A stretch of DNA of 64,000 nt from Streptomyces sp. IMTB 2501 (lineage in GTDB: Bacteria; Actinomycetota; Actinomycetes; Streptomycetales; Streptomycetaceae), in the NCBI RefSeq assembly GCF_001953885.1, contig NZ_MQUS01000023.1, positions 93,149 through 157,148 on the forward strand, in the 5' to 3' direction. Of the stretch, positions 33,358-41,278 are shown one piece after another (position 1 is the first letter of the stretch; each line of letters opens with the position of its first letter). The position numbers and the translations under genes were made by a program. The notes under the pieces are model-generated. The model had not been told where the DNA came from and searched no databases. It saw only the letters and a list, made by a program, of their open reading frames with translations.

Positions 33358-34434
33358 ATGACCGGCCAGCCGGGCCTGTTGATCGAGCAGCTGGAGGCCG
33401 CGCACGGCCGCAGCCGGGTGCTCACCGGACTCGACCTCACCGTCGAGGACGGGGCGCTCGCCTGCGTCCTGGGCCCATCCGGCTGCGGCAAGAGCACCCT
33501 GCTCCGCATCGTCGCGGGCTTCCATCCCGCGGCCCGGGGCAGGGTCACCCTGCGCGGCCGCCTCCTCGACGACGGCCGCGCCAGGGTCCCCGCCGAGCGC
33601 CGGCGCATCGGGTACGTACCGCAGGACGGTGCGCTCTTCCCGCACTTGACCGTCGCCGCCAACATCGGCTTCGGCCTTCTCCGCGCCGGCCGCCGCGAGC
33701 GGGTGGGGGAGATGCTCGACCTCGTCGGGCTCGACGGCCTCGCCGACCGCCACCCGCACCAGCTCTCGGGCGGCCAGCAGCAACGCGTGGCTCTCGCCCG
33801 CGCCCTCGCGCCGAGGCCCCAACTGCTGCTGCTGGACGAGCCGTTCGCCGCCCTCGATGCCGCGCTGCGCACCGAACTGCGCACGGAGGTCGCCGCCACC
33901 CTGCGCCGCGCGGGCGCCACCGCGATCCTGGTCACCCACGACGTGGACGAGGCACTCGCCTTCGCCGACGCCATCGCCGTGATGCGGGACGGCCGCATCG
34001 TGCAGGCCGACACCCCCCACACTCTCTACCACCGGCCCGCCGATGTGAGTGTCGCAAGGTCCCTGGGCGAGGCCAACCTGCTGCACGCCAAGCCCGCCGA
34101 CGGGTACGCCGTCACCGCGTTCGGCCCCCTGCCCCTCACCACCGACACCGAGCAGGACGGTGTCGTCATGCTCCGTCCCCACCAGCTTCGGATGACCTGC
34201 GAACCCGGGCCGCACTCCGTCCCGGCCCGGGTCACCGCCTGTCTCTTCCGGGGCCACGACCACCGCGTCGAGTTCTCCCCGGACCCCGGCCGGGACCTGC
34301 CCGAGCGCCTGGTCGTCTATACGGATGCCCCGCCGCCGGCGGTCGGCAGTGAGGTCCACCTCCGGGCCCAGGGCCCCGCTCATCCCCTCCACACCGAGGA
34401 ACACCCGGCGGAGGCAGAAGCCGTCGCGTCGTAG
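33358..34434 (+). CDS. Iron(III) ABC transporter ATPase (FbpC type)
   Basis: 358 residues. Walker A GPSGCGKST, Q-loop VPQDGALFPHLTV, signature LSGGQQQRVALARAL, Walker B LLLLDEPFAALD and switch THDVDEAL are all intact. The C-terminal ~120 residues form a TOBE-type domain (RPHQLRM), as in FbpC and related import ATPases. It begins one base after the permease stop and completes the importer. Confidence 0.93.
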   Translation: MTGQPGLLIEQLEAAHGRSRVLTGLDLTVEDGALACVLGPSGCGKSTLLRIVAGFHPAARGRVTLRGRLLDDGRARVPAERRRIGYVPQDGALFPHLTVAANIGFGLLRAGRRERVGEMLDLVGLDGLADRHPHQLSGGQQQRVALARALAPRPQLLLLDEPFAALDAALRTELRTEVAATLRRAGATAILVTHDVDEALAFADAIAVMRDGRIVQADTPHTLYHRPADVSVARSLGEANLLHAKPADGYAVTAFGPLPLTTDTEQDGVVMLRPHQLRMTCEPGPHSVPARVTACLFRGHDHRVEFSPDPGRDLPERLVVYTDAPPPAVGSEVHLRAQGPAHPLHTEEHPAEAEAVAS

Positions 34435-34567
34435 CTTCGACCTCGGCAATGCCTTCAGCGAGGCTTGGGCAAGTCATGACGCGTGCCATGGCGTCAGGAA
34501 GCAATCCCGGCGAAGGTCGTTTCCGTATACATCACAAGAGGCAAAACCTCCTGCACAACAGCATCGC

Positions 34568-34602
34568 CGAAAAGTTTCGCCAACATCTGTGGTCGATATA
34601 CT
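34568..34602 (+). promoter_or_regulatory. Promoter of a leaderless regulator gene with a CGAAA dyad
   Basis: A TATACT -10 hexamer at 34597-34602 lies 6 bases before the GTG start at 34609, so transcription should begin at or near the start codon (leaderless mRNA). CGAAA-AG-TTTCG at 34568-34579 covers the -35 area and is a candidate operator, possibly for autoregulation. Confidence 0.6.
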
Positions 34603-34608
34603 GACGCA

Positions 34609-35346
34609 GTGGGACTGGATCACGCCTCGCTGACCAGCTTGGCCGCCCTCGGCGACGCCACGCGCCGGCGCATGTTCGAACTCATCCGGCAGGAGCGGCG
34701 GCCGGTGACGCGCGAGGAGGTGGCCGACACCCTCGGCATCTCCCGCAAGCTGGCGGCCTTCCACCTGGACAAGCTCGTGGCGGCCGGCCTGCTCCAGGCG
34801 CGCGCCGAACCGCCCGCGGGCATCCGCAAGGTCGGCCGAAGGCCCAAGGTGTACGAGCCGGTGGACGAGGCCATCGCGGTGAACATTCCCGAGCGTCGCT
34901 ACGGCATGCTGGCCGACGTCCTCACCGAGGCCGTGCTCACGGAGACGGACCGGGAATCGGCCCACGAGGCCGCGCTCCGCGTGGCATACACGCGCGGGGA
35001 AACCCTCGGCAGTGCCGAGCGTGAGCGACTGCGCCCCGGGCGCCTCGGTGCCGAGCGCGGACTGAGCGTGGCGGCCGACACGCTTGAGGAGTTCGGCTAC
35101 GAGCCGGAGCGCACGGCGCCCACCCTGATCCGCCTGCGCAACTGTCCCTTCCATCCCTTGGCGGCCAAGGCCCCCGAACTGGTCTGCGCCGTCAACCAGG
35201 CATTCCTGGCCGGCTACCTGCATGGCCTGGGCAGCGACAAGACCACAGCGGTGCTCGCCCCGCGGCCCGGTTCATGCTGCGTCGAACTGCGCGGCGACGA
35301 CACGACGGGCGGCAGGCCGGAGACGGGCAGCGCCTGCGAGCGGTGA
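34609..35346 (+). CDS. SufR-like winged-helix regulator with conserved cysteines
   Basis: 245 residues. The N-terminus is an ArsR/DeoR-like HTH: LTSLAALGDATRRRMFELIR, VTREEVADTLGISRKLAAFH and LDKLVAAGLLQ. The C-terminal half has RLRNCPFHPLAAKAPELVCA, VNQAFLAGYLHGLG and GSCCVEL. The CPFH...VC...CC pattern is that of SufR-type regulators, which bind a [4Fe-4S] cluster in the C-terminal domain. It lies 174 bp after the iron importer; a role in iron-sulfur or iron-linked control is plausible but its targets are not shown. Confidence 0.82.
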   Translation: MGLDHASLTSLAALGDATRRRMFELIRQERRPVTREEVADTLGISRKLAAFHLDKLVAAGLLQARAEPPAGIRKVGRRPKVYEPVDEAIAVNIPERRYGMLADVLTEAVLTETDRESAHEAALRVAYTRGETLGSAERERLRPGRLGAERGLSVAADTLEEFGYEPERTAPTLIRLRNCPFHPLAAKAPELVCAVNQAFLAGYLHGLGSDKTTAVLAPRPGSCCVELRGDDTTGGRPETGSACER

Positions 35347-35425
35347 ACCGAGGCCGTGCCTGCCGCTCGTGGCCGCCGGTTCCCGGGCCGGTCTGCTCCC
35401 TTCCACATGAACGGCTGGAGTCACC

Positions 35426-36004
35426 ATGAACTCCATCTCTGCCACCGACGTCACCCTGAGAGGAGTGGGAGCGTGCTGCGCCGTCGGCAACGCGGTGCTG
35501 CACGGGCTCCTCGTCCCTGATCATCTTGAGGAAGAGTTCCACATCGGGGTTCTGTTCGCCGTGAGCGGTGCGGTCATGCTGGTCGTTGCGGCGGCACTGA
35601 TGACCTTGAAGCGCCCCATGGTCGCCTGGCTGACCGGAGCCCTCGTCAGCCTCGGCATGATCACCGGCTTCCTGGTCTCGCGCACCGTCGGTCTGCCCGA
35701 CGGCTACTACGAGCCCGGCTGGGAGCTGCCGTACGGCCCCCTGTCCTTGCTCGTCGAGGGACTGTTCATCCTCGCCTTTCTCACCTGGCTGGGAGGGGCG
35801 CCGACGACCGGTGGCGCGCCGGCACCGCCACACGCGGCGGACCGTGAGGAGATGCCGAGCGCTGTGTCGCTCCACGGGGAGAGGCGCCCGCGCCGCACCG
35901 GGGTGTCCGGGCAGCAGCACGTAGAGCCGACCGTCATCCGCGCCACGTTCAGGCGCACGCCCAGCCATTGCACGGAATTGACGAACCGTGCAGAGGGCAG
36001 ATAG
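35426..36004 (+). CDS. Four-helix membrane protein with a foreign C-terminal tail
   Basis: 192 residues; four hydrophobic helices between residues 10 and 125 (GACCAVGNAVLHGLLV, VLFAVSGAVMLVVAAALMTL, WLTGALVSLGMITGFLV, GPLSLLVEGLFILAFLTWLG). Beyond residue ~125 the sequence becomes Pro/Arg-rich and continues through DNA that on the other strand encodes an exchanger remnant, so the natural C-terminus has probably been replaced. The function is unknown. Confidence 0.7.
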   Translation: MNSISATDVTLRGVGACCAVGNAVLHGLLVPDHLEEEFHIGVLFAVSGAVMLVVAAALMTLKRPMVAWLTGALVSLGMITGFLVSRTVGLPDGYYEPGWELPYGPLSLLVEGLFILAFLTWLGGAPTTGGAPAPPHAADREEMPSAVSLHGERRPRRTGVSGQQHVEPTVIRATFRRTPSHCTELTNRAEGR

Positions 36005-36045
36005 ATCGCCACCGCACAGACGATCAAGAGAACGAAGTGAATCAC
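35923..36045 (-). pseudogene. Na+/Ca2+-exchanger-like N-terminal remnant
   Basis: Minus strand: MIHFVLLIVCAVAIYLPSAR, FVNSVQWLGVRLNVARMTVG, S. The F-x-x-x-x-E/Q-W-L-G-x-x-L-x-x-x-x-x-x-V-G-S pattern after a hydrophobic helix is the start of sodium/calcium exchanger proteins. Only about 41 residues remain; the rest is replaced by the convergent membrane gene. Confidence 0.5.
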
Positions 36046-36232
36046 CGGTCTGCTCCGGCCTTACCGCACCGGCCCGGGCTTCGAGACGACCGCGGGGGAT
36101 GGCGGAAGCTTCGACCCCGCCGACGCACATACGTCGTCGCGACAAAAGGCCGAAGGGCTCGCCCACCAGTACGCGGAAGGTATTGCGGGGCTACTCACCT
36201 ACAGGGCAGGTCATGCCATGTCCCCATGAGCC

Positions 36233-36787
36233 TTACAGGCTCAGGGTGATCGCGGCGGCGATGCCCCCGAGGCCAAGGGCGGAAGCGGCTTCCGCCCAGC
36301 CGCCGTTGCCCCAGGGGAAGAACCGGTCGAGCGCCAGCCGGCCAGGGCCGACGGCGGCGACGGCGAGGGCGACGACGGCGATGCCGACGCTGTACTCCAC
36401 ACCACCGTCCGCCTCCCACAGGCCATGGGCGCCGGTGACGGTCGCCATGGCATTGATCATCACGCCGATCACGGCGGCCGCCGCGAGCGGCGTGAGCAGG
36501 CCGACGGCCAGGCCCAGGCCACCGAGGAACTCGGAGAGGCCGCCGATCACCGCGAAGACCTTCCCAGGGCGGTAGCCCAGAGACTCGAAACCCCTGCCGG
36601 TCGCCGTCAGGCCCGGGCCCCCAAAAAGTCCGAAGAGCTTCTGGGAACCGTGTCCGGCCATGAACAGTCCGAAGGTCAGCCTGAGGAGCAGCAGCCCACA
36701 GTCACCGGCGGCCCCCCGCTGTACAGGGGCCCGCTGCGCCGCCTGTTGCGTGAAGGCCGAAAGCCAGCCCGTGTCGCGCTTCCCCAT
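36233..36787 (-). CDS. DoxX-family membrane protein
   Basis: 184 residues from ATG 36787 (CGGAG upstream). LLLLRLTFGLFMAGHGSQKL, FGLFGGPGLTATGRGFESLG and the helices AVIGGLSEFLGGLGLAVGLL, AVIGVMINAMATVTGAHGLW are the typical DoxX pattern (four helices, G-H-G-x-x-K motif after TM1). Members of this family assist quinone or thiol redox at the membrane. It is divergent from the DUF2231 gene, with an inverted repeat between. Confidence 0.88.
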   Translation of the reverse strand: MGKRDTGWLSAFTQQAAQRAPVQRGAAGDCGLLLLRLTFGLFMAGHGSQKLFGLFGGPGLTATGRGFESLGYRPGKVFAVIGGLSEFLGGLGLAVGLLTPLAAAAVIGVMINAMATVTGAHGLWEADGGVEYSVGIAVVALAVAAVGPGRLALDRFFPWGNGGWAEAASALGLGGIAAAITLSL

Positions 36788-36962
36788 GTGAAAACTCCGG
36801 TATCGCCCCTGCCGATGCTTCCGCAACAGCGCTGAGTTCGCATATCGAGGGGCTGCCCGCGCCGAGCCGACAAGACATGGAGACCAAGCGCACGCGGCGC
36901 GAGCGGGGTGTACGAGCCTCACCCCACGGGGTGACGCGCCCTTGACCCATGCCCGCAATAAG

Positions 36963-36978
36963 ACCAACAATCGTTGGT
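36963..36978. promoter_or_regulatory. Inverted repeat between DoxX and DUF2231 genes
   Basis: ACCAAC-AATC-GTTGGT: perfect 6-bp arms with a 4-bp spacer, 39 bp upstream of the DUF2231 start in the divergent promoter region. Candidate operator. Confidence 0.55.
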
Positions 36979-37016
36979 GAAATAGCTGGACGGGCAGCTG
37001 ACGGGCAAGGTGCCGT

Positions 37017-37559
37017 ATGACGGTCAACCGTGATCTCAAGGACCTGCACCAGGCGAAGCAGCCGGTGAGCGCCGTGCTGGCGGGGCCGTACGGGCACCCG
37101 TTCCATCCGATCCTGGTGACCGTGCCGATCGGGGCCTGGGTGTCCAGCCTGGTCTTCGACATCGCCTCCCGGATCGTGCACCGGCCGGGTTTCCTGGCCC
37201 AAGGCTCGGCCTGGCTGATCGCCATCGGCGTACTGGGCGCGCTGGCGGCGGCCTGCGTCGGCTTCCTCGACCTGTTCGCCATCCCCACCGGCACACCGGC
37301 CTTCCGCACGGGAATGGTGCACATGGGGCTGAACCTGGCCGTGACCGCCGCGTACGCGACCGGTTTCGCCTGGCGGCAGGGCGGCGGACACCCGGAAGGA
37401 CAAGGCGTCGGATACGGGCAGTTGGCGCTGTCGGCCGTCGCGCTCGCCGCGCTCGGCTTGTCCGGCCACCTCGGCGGCAAGCTCGCCTACCGCTACGGCG
37501 TGCGCGTCGCCGAGGAGTCCGTGCAGGCAGAGGGCTACCGCCACCGGCACCGCTCCTGA
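37017..37559 (+). CDS. DUF2231 membrane protein
   Basis: 180 residues. GHPFHPILVTVPIGAWVSSL carries the histidine-containing HP-H-P-x-x-V-x-x-P-I-G motif of the DUF2231 family; four helices follow (AWLIAIGVLGALAAACVGFL, GMVHMGLNLAVTAAYATGFA, LSAVALAALGLSGHLGGKLA). DUF2231 proteins resemble haem-binding membrane proteins; no function is established. It precedes another membrane gene by 58 bp on the same strand. Confidence 0.88.
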   Translation: MTVNRDLKDLHQAKQPVSAVLAGPYGHPFHPILVTVPIGAWVSSLVFDIASRIVHRPGFLAQGSAWLIAIGVLGALAAACVGFLDLFAIPTGTPAFRTGMVHMGLNLAVTAAYATGFAWRQGGGHPEGQGVGYGQLALSAVALAALGLSGHLGGKLAYRYGVRVAEESVQAEGYRHRHRS

Positions 37560-37617
37560 CCGGCAGCCCAGCCGTACGGACCCGACAACACCGCACTTCG
37601 GAACCACTGGAGAACGC

Positions 37618-38049
37618 ATGGACATCGCCGCTCTCGTCGCCTGGGTGGTCACCGCCGTCGGAGGATTCGTCCTCCTCGCCCGCTGGATCTCCCGCGGCGG
37701 CCTGCGCCAGCAGCAGACGAAGACGACCCACTTCCCGGCACCCCTGGTCTTCGGCCACTTCCTGCTCGCGGCGGCGGGACTGGTCGTCTGGATCGTCTAC
37801 CTCGCCGCAGACAGGGCAGCCGTGGCGTGGGCGGCCTTCGGCATCCTCGTCGCCGTGGCGCTGCTCGGCTTCACGATGTTCGCCCGCTGGGTCGCCGTCC
37901 AGCGCACTGCCGTCCCGGCCACCGCCGGAGAAGAGACCACGCCTGCGGAACGGCACTTGCCCGTTCCCGTGGTGGCGGCCCACGGCCTGCTCGGCACCGC
38001 GACTCTGGTGCTTGTGCTGCTCGCCGCACTGCGAGTAGGCGGCAGCTGA
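37618..38049 (+). CDS. Four-helix membrane protein, likely operon partner of DUF2231
   Basis: 143 residues with helices ALVAWVVTAVGGFVLLARWI, LVFGHFLLAAAGLVVWIVYL, AVAWAAFGILVAVALLGFTM and VVAAHGLLGTATLVLVLLAA. Two helices carry a G-H or A-H pair (FGHF, AAHG) on a face, as in membrane haem proteins, so haem ligation is possible but unproven. The gene starts with ATG 37618 (GGAGA upstream). Confidence 0.75.
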   Translation: MDIAALVAWVVTAVGGFVLLARWISRGGLRQQQTKTTHFPAPLVFGHFLLAAAGLVVWIVYLAADRAAVAWAAFGILVAVALLGFTMFARWVAVQRTAVPATAGEETTPAERHLPVPVVAAHGLLGTATLVLVLLAALRVGGS

Positions 38050-38317
38050 CGCGGGCGCGATGACGCGAAGATCCCTGTCAGCGCCGCCTTCCGCGCAGTC
38101 GGCTGCCTACTGCCGGGTCCGAGTGGCCAACGGCTCGCACAACAGCCGGTCCACTCGGGATGATCAGCGGTCGGGTGGTTGACGCTGACCTGTATGAGCA
38201 GGTCAGGCTGGCTGGTGACTCGGCGTGGGCCGGCAGCTCCGGGCCCGGCGGTCTGCGTAGGTGACGGCGGTGGCGGAGGGCGGGTGGCTGTGGCTTCCTT
38301 CCCCGGCAGCCGTCACC

Positions 38318-39847
38318 TCACGCCCGGCCGGGGTCGGCGGACCGCGGCGGTCTGGCCCACCCCAGGGACCGTTCGACGGCCCGCTGCCAGTTCTCGTACT
38401 CCGCCTCCCGCAGTTCGGGGTCCATGTCGGGGAGCCACTGCGCGGCCCGGTGCCAGTTGCGGCGCAGCACCTCGAGGTCCGCCCAGTAGCCGACGGCGAG
38501 CCCGGCCGCGTAGGCGGCGCCCAGGGAGACCGTCTCGGCGACCATGGGCCGTACGACGGGCACGTCGAGCACGTCGGCCACGAACTGCATGAGCAGGTTG
38601 TCCGCGGTCATCCCCCCGTCCACCTTGAGCTGCCGGAGGGAGACCGAGGAGTCGGCGTTCATGGCGTCGACGACCTCTCGTGTCTGCCATCCCGTGGCCT
38701 CCAGGACGGCACGCGCCAGGTGCCCCTTGGTGATGTACGAGGTGAGGCCGACGATGACCCCGCGCGCGTCGCTGCGCCAGCGAGGCGCGAACAGACCCGA
38801 GAAGGCGGGGACGATGTAGCAGCCGCCGTTGTCCTCGACCGTCCGCGCGAGGGTCTCGATCTCCGGTGCGCTGTTGATCAGGCCCAGACGGTCACGGAAC
38901 CACTGGACGAGCGCTCCGGTGACGGCGATCGACCCTTCCAGCGCGTAGGCCGGCTGCTGGTCCCCGATCTTGTAGGCGACGGTGGTGAGGAGTCCGTGCC
39001 GGGACCGCACGATGTCGTTGCCGGTGTTGAGCAGCAGGAAGCTGCCGGTTCCGTATGTGCACTTCGCCTCGCCGGGTGAGAAGCAGGTCTGGCCGAAGAG
39101 CGCGGCCTGCTGGTCGCCGAGCGCGGCCGTGATGGCGACACCCGGGAGCAGCGAGCGGGCGTCGCCGTAGGACTCGGCGGAAGACCTGATCTCGGGGAGC
39201 ATCGAGCACGGCACCCCGAAGAAGGCCAGCAACTCCTCGTCCCAGGTGAGCGTGCGGATGTTCATCAGCATGGTGCGGCTGGCGTTGGTGACGTCGGTGA
39301 TGTGCAGGCCGCCGTCGGTCCCCCCGGTGAGGTTCCAGATCAGCCAGCTCTCCATCGTCCCGAACAGCACCTCACCGTCCATGGCGCGCTGCCGTAGACC
39401 CTTGACATGGTCGAACAGCCAGCGGATACGCAGCGCCGAGAAATAGGTCGAGGGCGGCAGACTGCACCGTTCCAGAAAGAAGTCCTCGCCGGGCTGCTGA
39501 CGGAGTTCCTCGACCAGCGGCGCCGTGCGGGTGTCCTGCCAGACGATCGCCCGGCCCAGTGGGGCGCCGGTCCGCCGGTCCCAGAGCACCGTCGTCTCGC
39601 GCTGGTTGGCCACGCCGATGGCGGCGACCTGGCCCGGGTCGACTCCGGCCTCGGACAGGGCCTCCGGAACAACGCGCCGCAGGTTCTGCCAGATCTCGAC
39701 GGCGTCGTGCTCGACCCAGCCGGGCTTGGGGAAGTGCTGCTGATGCTCCTTCTGCGCGACCGAGACCAGCCGCCCACGGTGGTCGAAGAGAATGCATCGG
39801 GTCGAGTTGGTGCCCTGATCGATGGACATTACATACCGTTCAGCCAT
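38318..39847 (-). CDS. glpK: Glycerol kinase
   Basis: 509 residues, full length. The N-terminal ATPase motif SIDQGTNSTRCILFDHRG, the substrate-binding ANQRETTVLWDRRTG and VWQDTRT, the mid-protein GDQQAALFGQTCFSPGEAKC, then TYGTGSFLLLNTGN, and the C-terminal DGGMTADNLLMQF are all those of glycerol kinase (FGGY family). It phosphorylates glycerol to glycerol 3-phosphate in the cytoplasm. An IclR regulator lies 45 bp upstream on the same strand; the usual glpF and glpD neighbours are absent. Confidence 0.96.
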   Translation of the reverse strand: MAERYVMSIDQGTNSTRCILFDHRGRLVSVAQKEHQQHFPKPGWVEHDAVEIWQNLRRVVPEALSEAGVDPGQVAAIGVANQRETTVLWDRRTGAPLGRAIVWQDTRTAPLVEELRQQPGEDFFLERCSLPPSTYFSALRIRWLFDHVKGLRQRAMDGEVLFGTMESWLIWNLTGGTDGGLHITDVTNASRTMLMNIRTLTWDEELLAFFGVPCSMLPEIRSSAESYGDARSLLPGVAITAALGDQQAALFGQTCFSPGEAKCTYGTGSFLLLNTGNDIVRSRHGLLTTVAYKIGDQQPAYALEGSIAVTGALVQWFRDRLGLINSAPEIETLARTVEDNGGCYIVPAFSGLFAPRWRSDARGVIVGLTSYITKGHLARAVLEATGWQTREVVDAMNADSSVSLRQLKVDGGMTADNLLMQFVADVLDVPVVRPMVAETVSLGAAYAAGLAVGYWADLEVLRRNWHRAAQWLPDMDPELREAEYENWQRAVERSLGWARPPRSADPGRA

Positions 39848-39892
39848 GATCGGGTCTGCCTTCCCACGGGTCGAGGCGGCGGCCGGCCCGGC

Positions 39893-40660
39893 CTACCATC
39901 GGGTGGCTCCCAGGTCTCTGGAGATCGCCCGCGCGGCCTCACGGATCAGGGTGATCAGACTCGGCCGGGGGCGGCCCTGGCTGTCGCAGATCCGCTCGAC
40001 CGGGCCGGACAGCCCGATGGCGCCGACGACGAGGCCACCGTGCCCGCGGATCGGCGCGGCGAGCCCGGCGTCGCCCATGCTCATCTCCTGGATCTCGGCA
40101 GCCCAGCCGAGTTCTCGGACCTCGGCGAGAGCCCGGGCGAGCTGCTCGCGATCGATCAGGGTGTGCCGGGTGTACGCCTCCAGCCCCGGATGCTGGGCGG
40201 GCTCGATCGTCGCGGTCCCGAAGGCCAGCAGCACCTTGCCGAGCGACGAGGCGTGCAGGGGCAGCAGCGAGCCCACATCAAGCGTCTGGAAGGTGTCGTC
40301 CGGCCGGAACACATGGTGGACGATGAGCACGCTGCCCTCCAGGGGCGTCCCCAGGCGAACCGCCTCCCCGCTCCGGGCGGCGAGAGCATCAGCCCAGTTG
40401 AGGGAGCGCGAGCGCAGCTCGTTCACGTCCAGGTAGCTGGTGCCGAGGTGCAGCAGAGCGGCTCCGAGCTGGTATTTCCCGGTCGCCGCGTCCTGCTCCA
40501 CGAAGTCCACGTGCTGCAGGGTGCGCAGAATGCCGTGTGCGGTGCCCTTGGCCAATCCCAACGAGGCCGCCACCTCGCCGAGCCCCAGTCGGCGGGGCCC
40601 ACCGGCGAGCAGGCGCAGGATCGCCGCCGCCCGTTCGATCGACTGGACTGGGCCGGCCAT
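39893..40660 (-). CDS. gylR: IclR-family regulator of glycerol use (GylR-like)
   Basis: 255 residues. The HTH is GLGEVAASLGLAKGTAHGIL after QSIERAAAILRLLAGGPRRL; the effector domain has LHASSLGKVLLAF, ELGWAAEIQEMSMGDAGLAA and IRGHGGLVVGAIGLSGPVER. These and the position directly before glpK match GylR, the glycerol-inducible repressor of the streptomycete glycerol operon. The symbol rests on context and similarity seen by eye. Confidence 0.85.
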   Translation of the reverse strand: MAGPVQSIERAAAILRLLAGGPRRLGLGEVAASLGLAKGTAHGILRTLQHVDFVEQDAATGKYQLGAALLHLGTSYLDVNELRSRSLNWADALAARSGEAVRLGTPLEGSVLIVHHVFRPDDTFQTLDVGSLLPLHASSLGKVLLAFGTATIEPAQHPGLEAYTRHTLIDREQLARALAEVRELGWAAEIQEMSMGDAGLAAPIRGHGGLVVGAIGLSGPVERICDSQGRPRPSLITLIREAARAISRDLGATRW

Positions 40661-40855
40661 GAGGCGAGCCTATTACCGCCGCGGACGCTTCGCTTCACGG
40701 ACGGACGGCCGCTGCGCAGCCGCGATGAAGATCCTCGTTCGGTAATGCCGACCGCCGTTCATTGACCTGCCTGATTTGTCTCCCTAACTTGCTGCGCAAC
40801 CGGCATGCGCAGAGACAGGGCGCCGGACCGGTAGCACACACCACCGGGAGAGACC

Positions 40856-41278
40856 ATGGCGGCACAGCTCAATACGGTGCTCCGGGCGACACAGGAACAT
40901 ATGTGTCTGGTGCCGCCCGTCGCCGGCGCCGTCTCGGTCGTACGCCGAAGCGTGGCGGCGGCACTCGCCGACTGGAACGTGTCCTCGCAGATCGCCGACG
41001 ACACACTGCTCGTGGTCTCGGAGCTGGTCACCAACGCGATCGTGCACGCCCGCCCCCCTGCCGTACTGCGGCTGTCCTGGGAGCCCGGTGACGGCGTATG
41101 CACTCTGCGCGTCGAGGTCACCGACGCTGGACCTGCCGCGATGGGGCGGACCCTCGCCTGTATCGACCCGGACGAGCACGGCCGGGGCGAGACGATCGTC
41201 CACGCCCTGGCGACTCGCCATGGCATACGTGTCCATCCGGGCGGCGTCACCCGGTGGGCCGATCTCGTCGCGGTCTAG
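40856..41278 (+). CDS. HATPase_c_2 anti-sigma-factor-type kinase
   Basis: 140 residues from ATG 40856 (GGGAGAGACC upstream). The Bergerat ATP pocket is present: N-box LLVVSELVTNAIVHA, G1 EVTDAGPAAM and G2-like DEHGRGETIVHAL. This is the RsbW/SpoIIAB-like regulatory kinase type found in many copies in Streptomyces, acting on anti-sigma antagonists. It converges on a PP2C phosphatase gene, with stop codons overlapping, so the two could form a partner-switch. Confidence 0.85.
   Translation: MAAQLNTVLRATQEHMCLVPPVAGAVSVVRRSVAAALADWNVSSQIADDTLLVVSELVTNAIVHARPPAVLRLSWEPGDGVCTLRVEVTDAGPAAMGRTLACIDPDEHGRGETIVHALATRHGIRVHPGGVTRWADLVAV

Noticed and set aside
38313..40765. Long + strand frames over glpK and gylR
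   Set aside because: Antisense shadows of two genes with complete family motifs.
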